Made by a program: the position numbers and the translations under genes. Shown here piece after piece: positions 34,097-43,858 of a stretch of DNA of 64,000 nucleotides. The notes below the pieces were generated by a model. That model was not told where the DNA came from. It searched no databases and worked only from the letters and a program-made list of their open reading frames with translations. The stretch is from Hamadaea tsunoensis DSM 44101. Its GTDB lineage: Bacteria > Actinomycetota > Actinomycetes > Mycobacteriales > Micromonosporaceae. How positions within the stretch are numbered: the stretch's first letter is position 1; each line of letters begins with the position of its first letter. The stretch spans positions 186,001-250,000 of the forward strand of contig NZ_AUAX01000005.1 in NCBI RefSeq assembly GCF_000428945.1, written 5' to 3'.

Positions 34097-35011
34097 ATGA
34101 GCCCGGCGACGGCGGCGTACCGGATCTCGCACCTGGACGCCCTGGAGGCCGAGAGCATCTTCATGATGCGCGAGGTGGCGGCCGAATTCGAGCGGCCCGT
34201 GCTGCTCTTCTCGGGCGGCAAGGACTCCATCGTGATGCTCCGGCTGGCCGAGAAGGCGTTCGCGCCCGGCCGCATTCCTTTCCCCGTGATGCACGTCGAC
34301 ACCGGGCACAACTTCGCCGAGGTGCTGGAGTACCGCGACCGGCGGGTACGCGAGCTCGGCATCCAGCTGATCGTGGCGAGCGTGCCGGACGCCCTGGAAC
34401 GCGGCCTGGTCCGCGAGCCCGCCGACGGTACGCGCAACCGTATCCAGACGCCGGTGCTGCTGGACGCCGTCGAGAAGTACCGGTTCGACGCCCTGTTCGG
34501 CGGGGCCCGGCGCGACGAGGAGAAGGCCCGCGCCAAGGAGCGGGTGTTCAGCTTCCGCGACGAGTTCGGCCAGTGGGACCCGCGCAACCAGCGCCCGGAG
34601 CTGTGGTCGCTGTACAACGCGCGGATCAACTCCGGCGAGTCCATCCGCGTCTTCCCGCTGTCCAACTGGACCGAGCTGGACGTGTGGCACTACATCGCCC
34701 GCGAGAACATCGACCTGCCCTCGATCTACTTCGCGCACGACCGCGAGGTCGTCGACCGCTTCGGCATGCTGTACGCCGTCCACGAGCACCTGCCGGCCCG
34801 GCCGGGCGAGGTGATCACGACCGAGCGGGTGCGCTACCGCACGGTCGGGGACGCGAGCTGTACGGCGGCGGTCCGCTCCGACGCGGACACGGTCGAGAAG
34901 GTGATCGAGGAGGTCGCCGCCACCCGGATCACCGAGCGCGGCGCCACCCGCGGCGACGACAAGGTGAGCGAGGCGGCGATGGAAGACCGCAAGCGGGAAG
35001 GCTACTTCTGA
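34097..35011 (+). CDS. cysD: Sulfate adenylyltransferase subunit 2
   Basis: ATP-sulfurylase catalytic subunit making APS from sulfate and ATP; works as a heterodimer with CysN. The 304-residue protein shows the PP-loop LLFSGGKDSIVML (35-47), MHVDTGHNFAEV, FGGARRDEEKARAKER and PLSNWTELDVWHYI, all typical. GGAAAGG precedes ATG 34097. The stop overlaps the cysN start as TGATG, so the two subunits are produced together. With cysQ upstream this makes a compact sulfate activation operon; cysC and cysH are not in the window. Confidence 0.96.
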   Translation: MSPATAAYRISHLDALEAESIFMMREVAAEFERPVLLFSGGKDSIVMLRLAEKAFAPGRIPFPVMHVDTGHNFAEVLEYRDRRVRELGIQLIVASVPDALERGLVREPADGTRNRIQTPVLLDAVEKYRFDALFGGARRDEEKARAKERVFSFRDEFGQWDPRNQRPELWSLYNARINSGESIRVFPLSNWTELDVWHYIARENIDLPSIYFAHDREVVDRFGMLYAVHEHLPARPGEVITTERVRYRTVGDASCTAAVRSDADTVEKVIEEVAATRITERGATRGDDKVSEAAMEDRKREGYF

Positions 35012-36330
35012 TGGTGTCGCAGACCCACGGCGGCCAGGCGGCCGCCACGATCCCCGCTGCCCGCGTACCGGCGGCGGGGGACAAGATCGACATGCTCCGG
35101 TTCGCCACCGCGGGATCGGTGGACGACGGCAAGTCGACCCTGATCGGCCGGCTGCTCTACGACACCAAGTCGCTGTTCACCGACCAGCTCGAAGCGGTCG
35201 AGGCGGTGAGCGCGGCCCGCGGCGACGAGTACACCAACCTGGCGCTGCTCACCGACGGCCTGCGCGCCGAGCGGGAGCAGGGCATCACGATCGACGTGGC
35301 GTACCGCTACTTCGCGACGCCGCGGCGCAAGTTCATCATCGGCGACACCCCGGGGCACATCCAGTACACCCGCAACATGGTCACCGGCGCGTCCACGGCC
35401 GATCTCGCGCTCATCCTGGTCGACGCCCGCAAGGGCCTGGTCGAGCAGTCCCGGCGGCACGCGTTCCTTTGCTCGCTGCTGCGCGTACCGCACCTGGTCC
35501 TGTGCGTGAACAAGATGGATCTGGTCGACTACTCGCAGGACGTCTTCGACCAGATCGCCGACGACTTCGCCAACTTCGCGGCCAAGCTCGACGCGCCGGA
35601 TCTCACCGCGATCCCGATCTCCGCGCTGCACGGCGACAACATCGTCGGCCGCAGCGACAACATGCCGTGGTACGAGGGCCCGTCCCTGCTGCACCACCTG
35701 GAGCACGTGCACATCGCGTCCGACCGCAACCTCGTCGACGTACGCTTCCCGGTCCAGTACGTGATCCGTCCGCAGGTCGCCAACGGCCTCGACTACCGCG
35801 GGTACGCCGGACAGGTGGCCTCGGGCATCCTGAAGCCGGGCGACGAGGTGCTGGTGCTGCCGAGCGGCCTGACGACGCGCATCTCGGCGATCGACACGGC
35901 CGACGGCCCGGTGGCCGAGGCGTTCCCGCCCATGTCGGTGACCGTACGCCTGGACGACGAGATCGACATCTCGCGCGGCGACCTGATCTGCCGTCCGAAC
36001 AACGCCCCGGCCGTCACGCAGGACATCGAGGCGATGGTCTGCTGGATGGACGAGTCGGCGCCGCTGACCGTCGGTGGCAAGTACCAGGTCAAGCACACGA
36101 CGCGGACCGTACGCGCGATCGTCAAGGAGCTGTACTACCGCCTGGACGTCAACACCCTGCACCGGGACGAGTCGACCGACCGGCTCGGCCTGAACGAGAT
36201 CGGGCGGATCCGGCTGCGCACGACCCAGCCGCTGCTGGCCGACGAGTACCGGCGTAACCGCACCACGGGCGGCTTCATCATCATCGACGAGGTCACGAAC
36301 CGGACGGTCGCCGCCGGAATGATCGTGTAA
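35011..36330 (+). CDS. cysN: Sulfate adenylyltransferase subunit 1 (GTPase)
   Basis: EF-Tu-like GTPase that drives APS synthesis with CysD. The 439 residues contain G1 GSVDDGKSTLIGRLL (about 34-48), G3 GDTPGHIQYT, G4 NKMDL and the EREQGITIDVAYRYF switch region, then two beta-barrel domains. There is no fused APS kinase domain, so CysC must be supplied elsewhere. ATG 35011 overlaps the cysD stop. The last seven codons including the stop (AAGMIV and TAA) are repeated directly after the gene. Confidence 0.96.
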   Translation: MVSQTHGGQAAATIPAARVPAAGDKIDMLRFATAGSVDDGKSTLIGRLLYDTKSLFTDQLEAVEAVSAARGDEYTNLALLTDGLRAEREQGITIDVAYRYFATPRRKFIIGDTPGHIQYTRNMVTGASTADLALILVDARKGLVEQSRRHAFLCSLLRVPHLVLCVNKMDLVDYSQDVFDQIADDFANFAAKLDAPDLTAIPISALHGDNIVGRSDNMPWYEGPSLLHHLEHVHIASDRNLVDVRFPVQYVIRPQVANGLDYRGYAGQVASGILKPGDEVLVLPSGLTTRISAIDTADGPVAEAFPPMSVTVRLDDEIDISRGDLICRPNNAPAVTQDIEAMVCWMDESAPLTVGGKYQVKHTTRTVRAIVKELYYRLDVNTLHRDESTDRLGLNEIGRIRLRTTQPLLADEYRRNRTTGGFIIIDEVTNRTVAAGMIV

Positions 36331-36351
36331 GCGGCTGGAATGATCGTGTAA
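36310..36351 (+). repeat. 21-bp tandem duplication across the cysN stop
   Basis: Unit 1 (36310-36330) is the last seven codons of cysN ending in TAA. Unit 2 (36331-36351) follows at once and matches 19 of 21 bases, again ending GGAATGATCGTGTAA. The gap to the next gene otherwise holds nothing I recognise. Confidence 0.9.
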
Positions 36352-36445
36352 CCGGATGTAGCGCGGGCGCCGGGCGACCGGGGATGATCCCAGGAGGGGA
36401 ACCAGACCGCTCCCACGATGATCCGGCGAAGAGGAGAATGGCGCT

Positions 36446-37036
36446 ATGGCGGAGACCGTCCGGATCGGCGTGGCGGTCGACATCCCGGCGCCCTGGGGCC
36501 CGCGTCTCACCCAGGCCAGGGTGGCGGCGGGAGATCCGCTCGGCGCCACGGTGCCGGCCCATCTGACCCTGCTGGGGCCGACCGAGGTCGACCCGGGGGA
36601 TCTCGGCGCGATCAAGGACCATCTGGTCCGCGTCTCGGCCGCTCACCGCCCGTTCGAGCTGCTCCTGCGCGGTACGGGCACGTTCCGGCCGGTCACCGAG
36701 GTCGTGTTCGTGGCCGTCGCGGCCGGGATCAGCGAGTGCGAGCTGCTGGCCGCCGCGATCTCCGGCGCGCCCGAGCTCGACCGGCCCCGGCACTTCCCCT
36801 ACCACCCGCACGTGACGGTGGCCCAGGAGGTCGCGCCGGAGAAGCTTGACCAGGTTTTCGACGAATTGTCGACCTTCGAGGCCCGGTTCACGGTCGACGT
36901 CTTCCGGCTGCACACGCACACCGGCGACATCAAGTCCCCGGACTCCCAGTGGCACCATCTGCGGGACTACCGGCTTGCTCCGGCTGCTCCGGCTCCTGGT
37001 CGGCCTCGGGCTTCGGGCCGGCGGCCAGGTCGATGA
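36446..37036 (+). CDS. 2'-5' RNA ligase family / cyclic phosphodiesterase-like protein
   Basis: A 196-residue 2H-phosphoesterase superfamily protein. The two catalytic H-x-T motifs are HLTLL (near 38-42) and HVTVA (near 120-124). Such proteins ligate or hydrolyse 2',5' or cyclic phosphate bonds in RNA or nucleotides; the substrate here is unknown. The last 30 residues are a Pro/Ala/Arg tail (APAAPAPGRPRASGRRPGR) that overlaps the end of the convergent membrane-protein gene by 107 bases, so the tail codons are constrained by both genes. A GAGGAG site precedes ATG 36446. Confidence 0.85.
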   Translation: MAETVRIGVAVDIPAPWGPRLTQARVAAGDPLGATVPAHLTLLGPTEVDPGDLGAIKDHLVRVSAAHRPFELLLRGTGTFRPVTEVVFVAVAAGISECELLAAAISGAPELDRPRHFPYHPHVTVAQEVAPEKLDQVFDELSTFEARFTVDVFRLHTHTGDIKSPDSQWHHLRDYRLAPAAPAPGRPRASGRRPGR

Positions 37037-37904
37037 ACCGGCCGCGGGTCGAGGTGGCCGCCAGCGCCGCGCCCCAGAGCACCACCTGGTTGAACAGGTA
37101 GAGGTAGATGAGCAGACCGGCGGCGGTCGCGATCACCGCGTACGCGGTGTAGAACCGGGTCGCGTGGGTCACGTACGCGCGCCCCAGCCAGTTCAGCAGC
37201 GACAGCGTCAGGCCGACCGCCACGGCCGGCGGGATCAGGCGCCGGGGCTGGATGTGCAGCCGGGGCAGGGCGGTGAGCAGCGCGGCCGCGAACATCACGT
37301 TGATCAGGACCGTGACCCCGCCGGTGGAGAGGGTCAGCCAGATCGACGACGTGCCGCCGGAGAGCCACCGGAACAGGCTGTCCAGCAGGTCGCCGAGGAC
37401 CAGCGAGAACCCCATGACGGCGGCCAGCGCGATGAGCATGCCGAGGTCGACCAGCCGGCGTATGACGACGTTGCCGGGGTGCTCCTCGAGCTTCCAGACC
37501 GCCCGCTGGGAGGTACGCCAGCAGTCGACCCAGCCGAGCCCGGTGAGCAGCAGGCCGATGACACCGAAGAACGCTATGTTGGCCGCGTTGTTCTGGATCG
37601 ACTCGACCGGCAGGCTCGGCAGGTTCTTCTCGAGCGCCGTGGTGACGGTGTCCTGCAGGTGCGGGTGGGACTCCAGGAAGAAGCCGAAGACCGAGAAGGC
37701 GACCAGCGACAGGGCGAACGCCGCGAAGAATCCGTAGTACGCGATCGCGGCCGCCAGCCGGCCGCCCATGACCTCGGAGTAGCGCTCCTTGGCGGCCCAG
37801 AAGTTGTCGAACGTCCCGGACCGCTTGCGGGCGGTGGCCACCGCGTGGTCGTACCGCTCCAGCGCCATGTCGACAGCGTGCTGGATGCGTTCGAAGATCG
37901 CCAC
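36930..37904 (-). CDS. YihY/BrkB family membrane protein
   Basis: Predicted polytopic inner-membrane protein of 324 residues from the YihY/BrkB (UPF0761) family, whose function is unsettled (early links to RNase BN were dropped). Six hydrophobic segments are seen, with the family patterns GGRLAAAIAYYGFFAAFALS near 46-65 and YAVIATAAGLLIYLYLFNQVVLWGAALAA near 260-288. The C-terminus is Pro/Glu-rich and overlaps the convergent gene by 107 bases. GTG 37904 is chosen because GATAAA lies six bases upstream; GTG 37907 is adjacent. galK lies 38 bp upstream on the same strand. Confidence 0.85.
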   Translation of the reverse strand: MAIFERIQHAVDMALERYDHAVATARKRSGTFDNFWAAKERYSEVMGGRLAAAIAYYGFFAAFALSLVAFSVFGFFLESHPHLQDTVTTALEKNLPSLPVESIQNNAANIAFFGVIGLLLTGLGWVDCWRTSQRAVWKLEEHPGNVVIRRLVDLGMLIALAAVMGFSLVLGDLLDSLFRWLSGGTSSIWLTLSTGGVTVLINVMFAAALLTALPRLHIQPRRLIPPAVAVGLTLSLLNWLGRAYVTHATRFYTAYAVIATAAGLLIYLYLFNQVVLWGAALAATSTRGRFIDLAAGPKPEADQEPEQPEQAGSPADGATGSPGT

Positions 37905-37942
37905 CACGTCTTTATCTTTGCTCAATCCCGCGCCGCAGGTGG

Positions 37943-39073
37943 TCAGGAAATGCGGCGGGCGCCCGCGCCGGGCACCGCCCGGAAGGCGGCCGGGGCGGCG
38001 AAGCCGTGGTCGGCGAACGACTTGGCCACCGCCTCGGCGACGAGGTCGGCCTTGTCGGCGTCGACGAGGGCGATCACGCAGCCGCCGAAGCCGCCGCCGG
38101 TCATCCGGGCCCCGTACGCGCCGGCGGTCAGGGCCGCCGCCACGGCCACGTCCAGCTCCGGGACGGTCACCTCGAAATCGTCGCGCAGCGAGGCGTGCGA
38201 GGCCGTCATCAGCGGCCCGATCTCGCGGTGGCGGCCGGAGCGCAGCAGCTCGATCGTGTCGAGGACGCGCTGGTCCTCGGTGATCGCGTGGCGCGCCCGG
38301 CGTACCAGGAGGTCGTCGGTGAGGCGGTCGAGGTCGGCCAGGGTCGCGTCGCGCAGGGCGGGCACCCCGAGCTCCGCGGCGGCCCGCTCGCAGGCTTCGC
38401 GCCGGGCGGCGTACTCCCCGGAGACGAGGCGGTGCGGGGCGCGCGTGTCGACGACGAGCACGGCGAGGCCGTCGGCGGCGAGGTCGAAGGGGATCTGCTC
38501 GCTGGCGCCGGAGCGGCAGTCCAGGAACAGCGCGTTGCCGGCCGTGCAGAGCACGGAGGCGGACTGGTCGAGCACGCCGCAGGGCATCCCCACGTACGCG
38601 TTCTCGGCGCGCTGCGCCAGCAGCGGCCGCCGCTCGTGCGGTACGCCGAGCCGGCCGAGGTCGGACAGGGCGACCAGGACGGCGCACTCCAGCGAGGCGG
38701 AGGAGGACAGCCCGGCGCCGAGCGGGACGTCGGAGGCGATCGTGAACCGGGCGCCGGGGACGTCGTAGCCCGCGTCGCGCAGGGCCCACACGACCCCCGC
38801 CACGTACGCCGCCCAGCCGTCGACCTTGGTGGAGAGGTCGAACTCGACGGTCTCGCCGGTCAGCTCGGACGTGGCCGACCAGGTGGCGGCGGCGGTCGGG
38901 CTGGCCGCGACGCAGGTGCTGTGCGGCAGGGCGAAGGGCAGCACGAAGCCGTCGTTGTAGTCGGTGTGCTCGCCGATCAGGTTCACCCGCCCGGGCGCGC
39001 TCCACAAGCCGACCGGCTCCTCACCGTGGGTCCGCCGGAACAGTTCCACCGCGCGCTGGGCCGCATCAGTCAT
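37943..39073 (-). CDS. galK: Galactokinase
   Basis: Phosphorylates galactose to galactose 1-phosphate (Leloir pathway). The 376-residue GHMP kinase shows the galactokinase signature GRVNLIGEHTDYNDG (28-42), the ATP loop PLGAGLSSSASLE (near 121-133), catalytic Asp region CGVLDQSAS (near 170) and MTGGGFGGCVIAL near 331. ATG 39073 is seven bases after TACCAT on its strand, a leaderless-type start; an in-frame start at 39112 is less likely. galE lies 1.7 kb away but galT is not in the window. It is divergent from the chitinase gene. Confidence 0.94.
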   Translation of the reverse strand: MTDAAQRAVELFRRTHGEEPVGLWSAPGRVNLIGEHTDYNDGFVLPFALPHSTCVAASPTAAATWSATSELTGETVEFDLSTKVDGWAAYVAGVVWALRDAGYDVPGARFTIASDVPLGAGLSSSASLECAVLVALSDLGRLGVPHERRPLLAQRAENAYVGMPCGVLDQSASVLCTAGNALFLDCRSGASEQIPFDLAADGLAVLVVDTRAPHRLVSGEYAARREACERAAAELGVPALRDATLADLDRLTDDLLVRRARHAITEDQRVLDTIELLRSGRHREIGPLMTASHASLRDDFEVTVPELDVAVAAALTAGAYGARMTGGGFGGCVIALVDADKADLVAEAVAKSFADHGFAAPAAFRAVPGAGARRIS

Positions 39074-39154
39074 GGGCAGGATGGTAGCGACCTTCGCGTG
39101 GGCGCGCCTCAAGAGGTTGTTCGACGGGGCAGGCGTGTCTATCTGTTAGGAGTC

Positions 39155-39189
39155 TTGACAGAGCGTCGTTTGCGGTCGAGTGTCGTCAC
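39155..39189 (+). promoter_or_regulatory. Promoter of the chitinase gene
   Basis: TTGACA (39155-39160), a 17-bp spacer, GAGTGT (39178-39183), six bases and then ATG 39190. This is the best complete -35/-10 pair seen in the window and implies a leaderless mRNA. Confidence 0.65.
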
Positions 39190-40662
39190 ATGTTGCGTTC
39201 ATTCCTGACTGACCGGTCCGCCGCGGGCGTGCGATCCAGCAAGACTGCTGGTACGCGTCCGATGGTGCGGATCGCCGCGGTCGCCGCGCTCGCCCTGAGC
39301 GCCGGGATCGCCCCCGCGACGGCCGCGGACGCCGGTTCCGGATCGGCGGCCGGCCAGGCCCCCAAGAAGGTCGTCTCGGCGTACTTCGCCGACTGGGACG
39401 TCTACGGGCGCGGGTACTTCGTCAAGGACATCCCCGCCGACAAGATCAACGTCATCCAGTACGCGTTCGGCGTACCCGGGTTCGACCCGGCGACCGGCGC
39501 GACCAGCTGCAGTGTGCTGGACCCCTGGGCGGACTTCCAGCAGGTCTACTGGGGCGGGGAGAACTCGGTGGACGGTGTCGCCGACACCTACCCGGGGCAG
39601 AACCTGTACGGCAACTTCAACCAGCTCCGCAAGCTGAAGCTGGCGCACCCGGATCTCAAGGTCGAGATCTCGCTCGGCGGCTGGACCAAGTCCACGCACT
39701 TCTCGCAGGTGGCGGCGACGCCCGAGCGGCGCGCGTCGTTCGTGTCCGCCTGCATCGACACGTTCATCAAGGGCAACCTGCCGACCGGCGGGTGGCCGGA
39801 GGACGCGGGCGGCCTCGGTGCGGCCGCCGGCATCTTCGACGGCATCGACCTGGACTGGGAGTACCCGACCGCCGTCGCCGGCGGCAACGAGGACGTCAGC
39901 CCGGCCGACCGGCACAACGCGACCCTGCTCGCCCAGGAGTTCCGCAAGCAGCTGGACGCGTACGGGAAGACGACGGGCAAGCACTACCTGCTGACCGCCG
40001 CCATGCCGGCCGCCAAGAACTCGACCAAGTACTACGAGCTCGCGAACTTCGTGAAGTCCCTGGACTGGGCGAACATCATGAGCTACGACTACAACGTCAC
40101 CGGCGGCGCCGTCTCCGCGCACGACACGCTGTTCACGCCCGACCCGCGGGACCCGAACGGCAAGGACCTCACCTGGAACACGGCCGGCACCGTCGGGTAC
40201 TACCTGGCGTCCGGCGTACCGGCGAGCAAGATCGTCGTGGGCGTGCCGTTCTACGCCAACCAGTACATCCGCAACACCGGCGGCCTCTACACGGCCTTCG
40301 ACAACACCGGCCTCGACGCGAACGTGCTGGCCTGGGACCAGACCCCGCAGCCCAGCTACCACGAGCTCGTCGACAACGGCGCGATCGTCACGGCCGCGGG
40401 CGTGGGCCAGAACGGCTACACCCGCAAGTGGAACCTGTTCGCGGGCGAGCCCTACCTGTGGAACCCGGCGGCGGTGCACAACCTCTCGGACGGCACCACC
40501 ATCACCGTCCCCACCACGATCGTCTACTCCGACCCCAAGTCGATCGGCGAGCGCGCCGCGCTCATCAAGCTGCTCGGCCTGCGCGGGGCCATGGCCTGGG
40601 AACTCAGCCAGGACTCCAACGACCACGCGCTCATCAACGCGCTCTCCCCGGTTCTTTCCTAG
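39190..40662 (+). CDS. Secreted GH18 chitinase
   Basis: Extracellular glycoside hydrolase family 18 enzyme cleaving chitin or related GlcNAc polymers. The 490-residue precursor has a long n-region and a signal core VRIAAVAALALSAGIAPATA (cleavage near 46-48). A (beta/alpha)8 barrel follows, with VEISLGGWT near 156 and the catalytic DGIDLDWEYP (217-226, DxxDxDxE), then MSYDYN near 297 and GAMAWELSQD near 469. No carbohydrate-binding module is seen. ATG 39190 fits the promoter six bases upstream. A 15-bp-stem terminator follows at once, so it is transcribed alone. Confidence 0.92.
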   Translation: MLRSFLTDRSAAGVRSSKTAGTRPMVRIAAVAALALSAGIAPATAADAGSGSAAGQAPKKVVSAYFADWDVYGRGYFVKDIPADKINVIQYAFGVPGFDPATGATSCSVLDPWADFQQVYWGGENSVDGVADTYPGQNLYGNFNQLRKLKLAHPDLKVEISLGGWTKSTHFSQVAATPERRASFVSACIDTFIKGNLPTGGWPEDAGGLGAAAGIFDGIDLDWEYPTAVAGGNEDVSPADRHNATLLAQEFRKQLDAYGKTTGKHYLLTAAMPAAKNSTKYYELANFVKSLDWANIMSYDYNVTGGAVSAHDTLFTPDPRDPNGKDLTWNTAGTVGYYLASGVPASKIVVGVPFYANQYIRNTGGLYTAFDNTGLDANVLAWDQTPQPSYHELVDNGAIVTAAGVGQNGYTRKWNLFAGEPYLWNPAAVHNLSDGTTITVPTTIVYSDPKSIGERAALIKLLGLRGAMAWELSQDSNDHALINALSPVLS

Positions 40663-40679
40663 AATCTCCGAGTACGCGT

Positions 40680-40713
40680 AAAGGGGCGCTCCGGATCACC
40701 GGAGCGCCCCTTT
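40680..40713 (+). terminator. Chitinase terminator
   Basis: Fifteen-bp perfect stem AAAGGGGCGCTCCGG/CCGGAGCGCCCCTTT with loop ATCA; it may also stop galE transcripts coming from the other side. Confidence 0.9.
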
Positions 40714-40726
40714 CCCGTCTTGCCGA

Positions 40727-40777
40727 CGGTCGTTCTGGCGCTTTCTCAGTTCTGGCGCCGTCTCAGTTCTGGCGCCG
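40727..40777 (-). repeat. 17-bp tandem duplication across the galE stop
   Basis: TCTCAGTTCTGGCGCCG occurs twice without a gap (40744-40760 and 40761-40777, identical); a third, decayed copy (10 of 17) lies at 40727-40743. The first unit read from galE contains its last codons and TGA (40765-40763). Confidence 0.9.
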
Positions 40778-41737
40778 GTAGAACGTCCACGCGTCGGCCA
40801 CGATGTCGGCGACCTCGGTCTTCTCCGGAGTCCAGCCCAGTTCGGCCTGTGCCTTGGCCGAGGACGCGTACAGGGCGGCGGGATCTCCGGGGCGGCGCGG
40901 CAGCCACTCCACCGGCACGTCGGCCCCGGTGACCTCGCGTACGGCGTCGATGATCTGCTTGTTGGAGAAGCCGGTGCCGACGCCGAGGTTGTAGATGCGG
41001 TGCTCGCCGGGCGTGGCCGCCTCCAGTGCCCGCAGGTGTGCCCGGGCCAGGTCGGTGACGTGGATGTAGTCGCGGATACAGGTGCCGTCCGGCGTGGGGT
41101 AGTCGTCGCCGAACATCGGCATCTTCTCCCGCTTGCCGGCCGCCACCTCCAGCGCGATCGGGATCAGGTGGGTCTCCGGGTCGTGCCGCTCGCCGATCAC
41201 GGTCCCGTCCGCCCCCACGTACGCCCCGGCGACGTTGAAGTACCGCAGGCTCACCGCGGCCAGCTTGTGCGCCCGGGCCTCGGACGCGATCGCCAGATCC
41301 ACCGCGAGCTTCGTGGCGCCGTAGGTGTTGATCGGCATCGTCACGGCGTTCTCGGTCAGCGGCAGCTCGGACGGCTCGCCGTAGCAGGCGGCGGTCGACG
41401 AGAAGATCAGCCGGCGTACGCCCGCCGCGCGCATCGCGTCGATCAGGTTCAGCCCGGCCCGGGTGTTGGCCTCCCAGTGCAGCTCGGGCAGCGACATCGA
41501 CTCGCCGGCCGAGATCAGCCCCGCGAAGTGCAGTACGCCGTCGAAGCCGGCCTCCGGGGTCAGGATCTCGGCGGCGTCCTGGACCCGGCCCTGCACGAAC
41601 TGCGCGTCGGCCGGAACCTGGGCGGCGTCGTTGCGGGACAGGTCGTCCAGCACGACGACGGTGTGCCCGGCGTCGAGCAGCAGCCGGCTGACGACCGCGC
41701 CGACGAACCCGGCGCCGCCGGTGACGAGCAGCTTCAT
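40763..41737 (-). CDS. galE: UDP-glucose 4-epimerase
   Basis: Interconverts UDP-glucose and UDP-galactose, linking galU to galactose metabolism and wall glycans. The 324-residue short-chain dehydrogenase-type protein has the NAD loop TGGAGFVGAVV (6-16), HFAGLISAGES near 70-80, catalytic FSSTAACYGEP near 112 and YGATKLAVD (Tyr/Lys) near 137-145, and YNLGVGTGFS near 245. GGGAGGAA precedes ATG 41737. Its last codons (FYRRQN and TGA) are duplicated past the stop. It is divergent from the CBS-domain gene. Confidence 0.94.
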   Translation of the reverse strand: MKLLVTGGAGFVGAVVSRLLLDAGHTVVVLDDLSRNDAAQVPADAQFVQGRVQDAAEILTPEAGFDGVLHFAGLISAGESMSLPELHWEANTRAGLNLIDAMRAAGVRRLIFSSTAACYGEPSELPLTENAVTMPINTYGATKLAVDLAIASEARAHKLAAVSLRYFNVAGAYVGADGTVIGERHDPETHLIPIALEVAAGKREKMPMFGDDYPTPDGTCIRDYIHVTDLARAHLRALEAATPGEHRIYNLGVGTGFSNKQIIDAVREVTGADVPVEWLPRRPGDPAALYASSAKAQAELGWTPEKTEVADIVADAWTFYRRQN

Positions 41738-41831
41738 GCGTTCCTCCCGGTGGGTGCAGTGATCGCGCCCACCCTACCCAGCGAATCTGCACGACATCGT
41801 GGCGACCTGGGAACTCCCGGACGCCGCGTCG

Positions 41832-41843
41832 TACGATGCAGGG
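41832..41843 (+). promoter_or_regulatory. Leaderless -10 of the CBS-domain gene
   Basis: TACGAT (41832-41837), six bases, then ATG 41844; no ribosome-binding site. Confidence 0.6.
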
Positions 41844-43794
<1,951 letters not shown>

Positions 43795-43808
43795 GGCCCG
43801 ACGAGAAG

Positions 43809-43837
43809 GCGGCCGCGCCCCGGTGGGGCGCGGCCGC
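43809..43837. terminator. Bidirectional terminator between trpS and the alpha-glucosidase gene
   Basis: Perfect 13-bp stem GCGGCCGCGCCCC/GGGGCGCGGCCGC with a 3-base loop, flanked by AA and TT; convergent genes end 15 bp to the left and 22 bp to the right. Confidence 0.85.
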
Positions 43838-43858
43838 TTCGTACTCAGCGAACAAAGA

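Noticed and set aside
37905-39005. Upstream in-frame extension of the BrkB-type gene into galK
   Set aside because: Low-complexity antisense sequence of galK; the membrane protein starts at 37904 or 37907.
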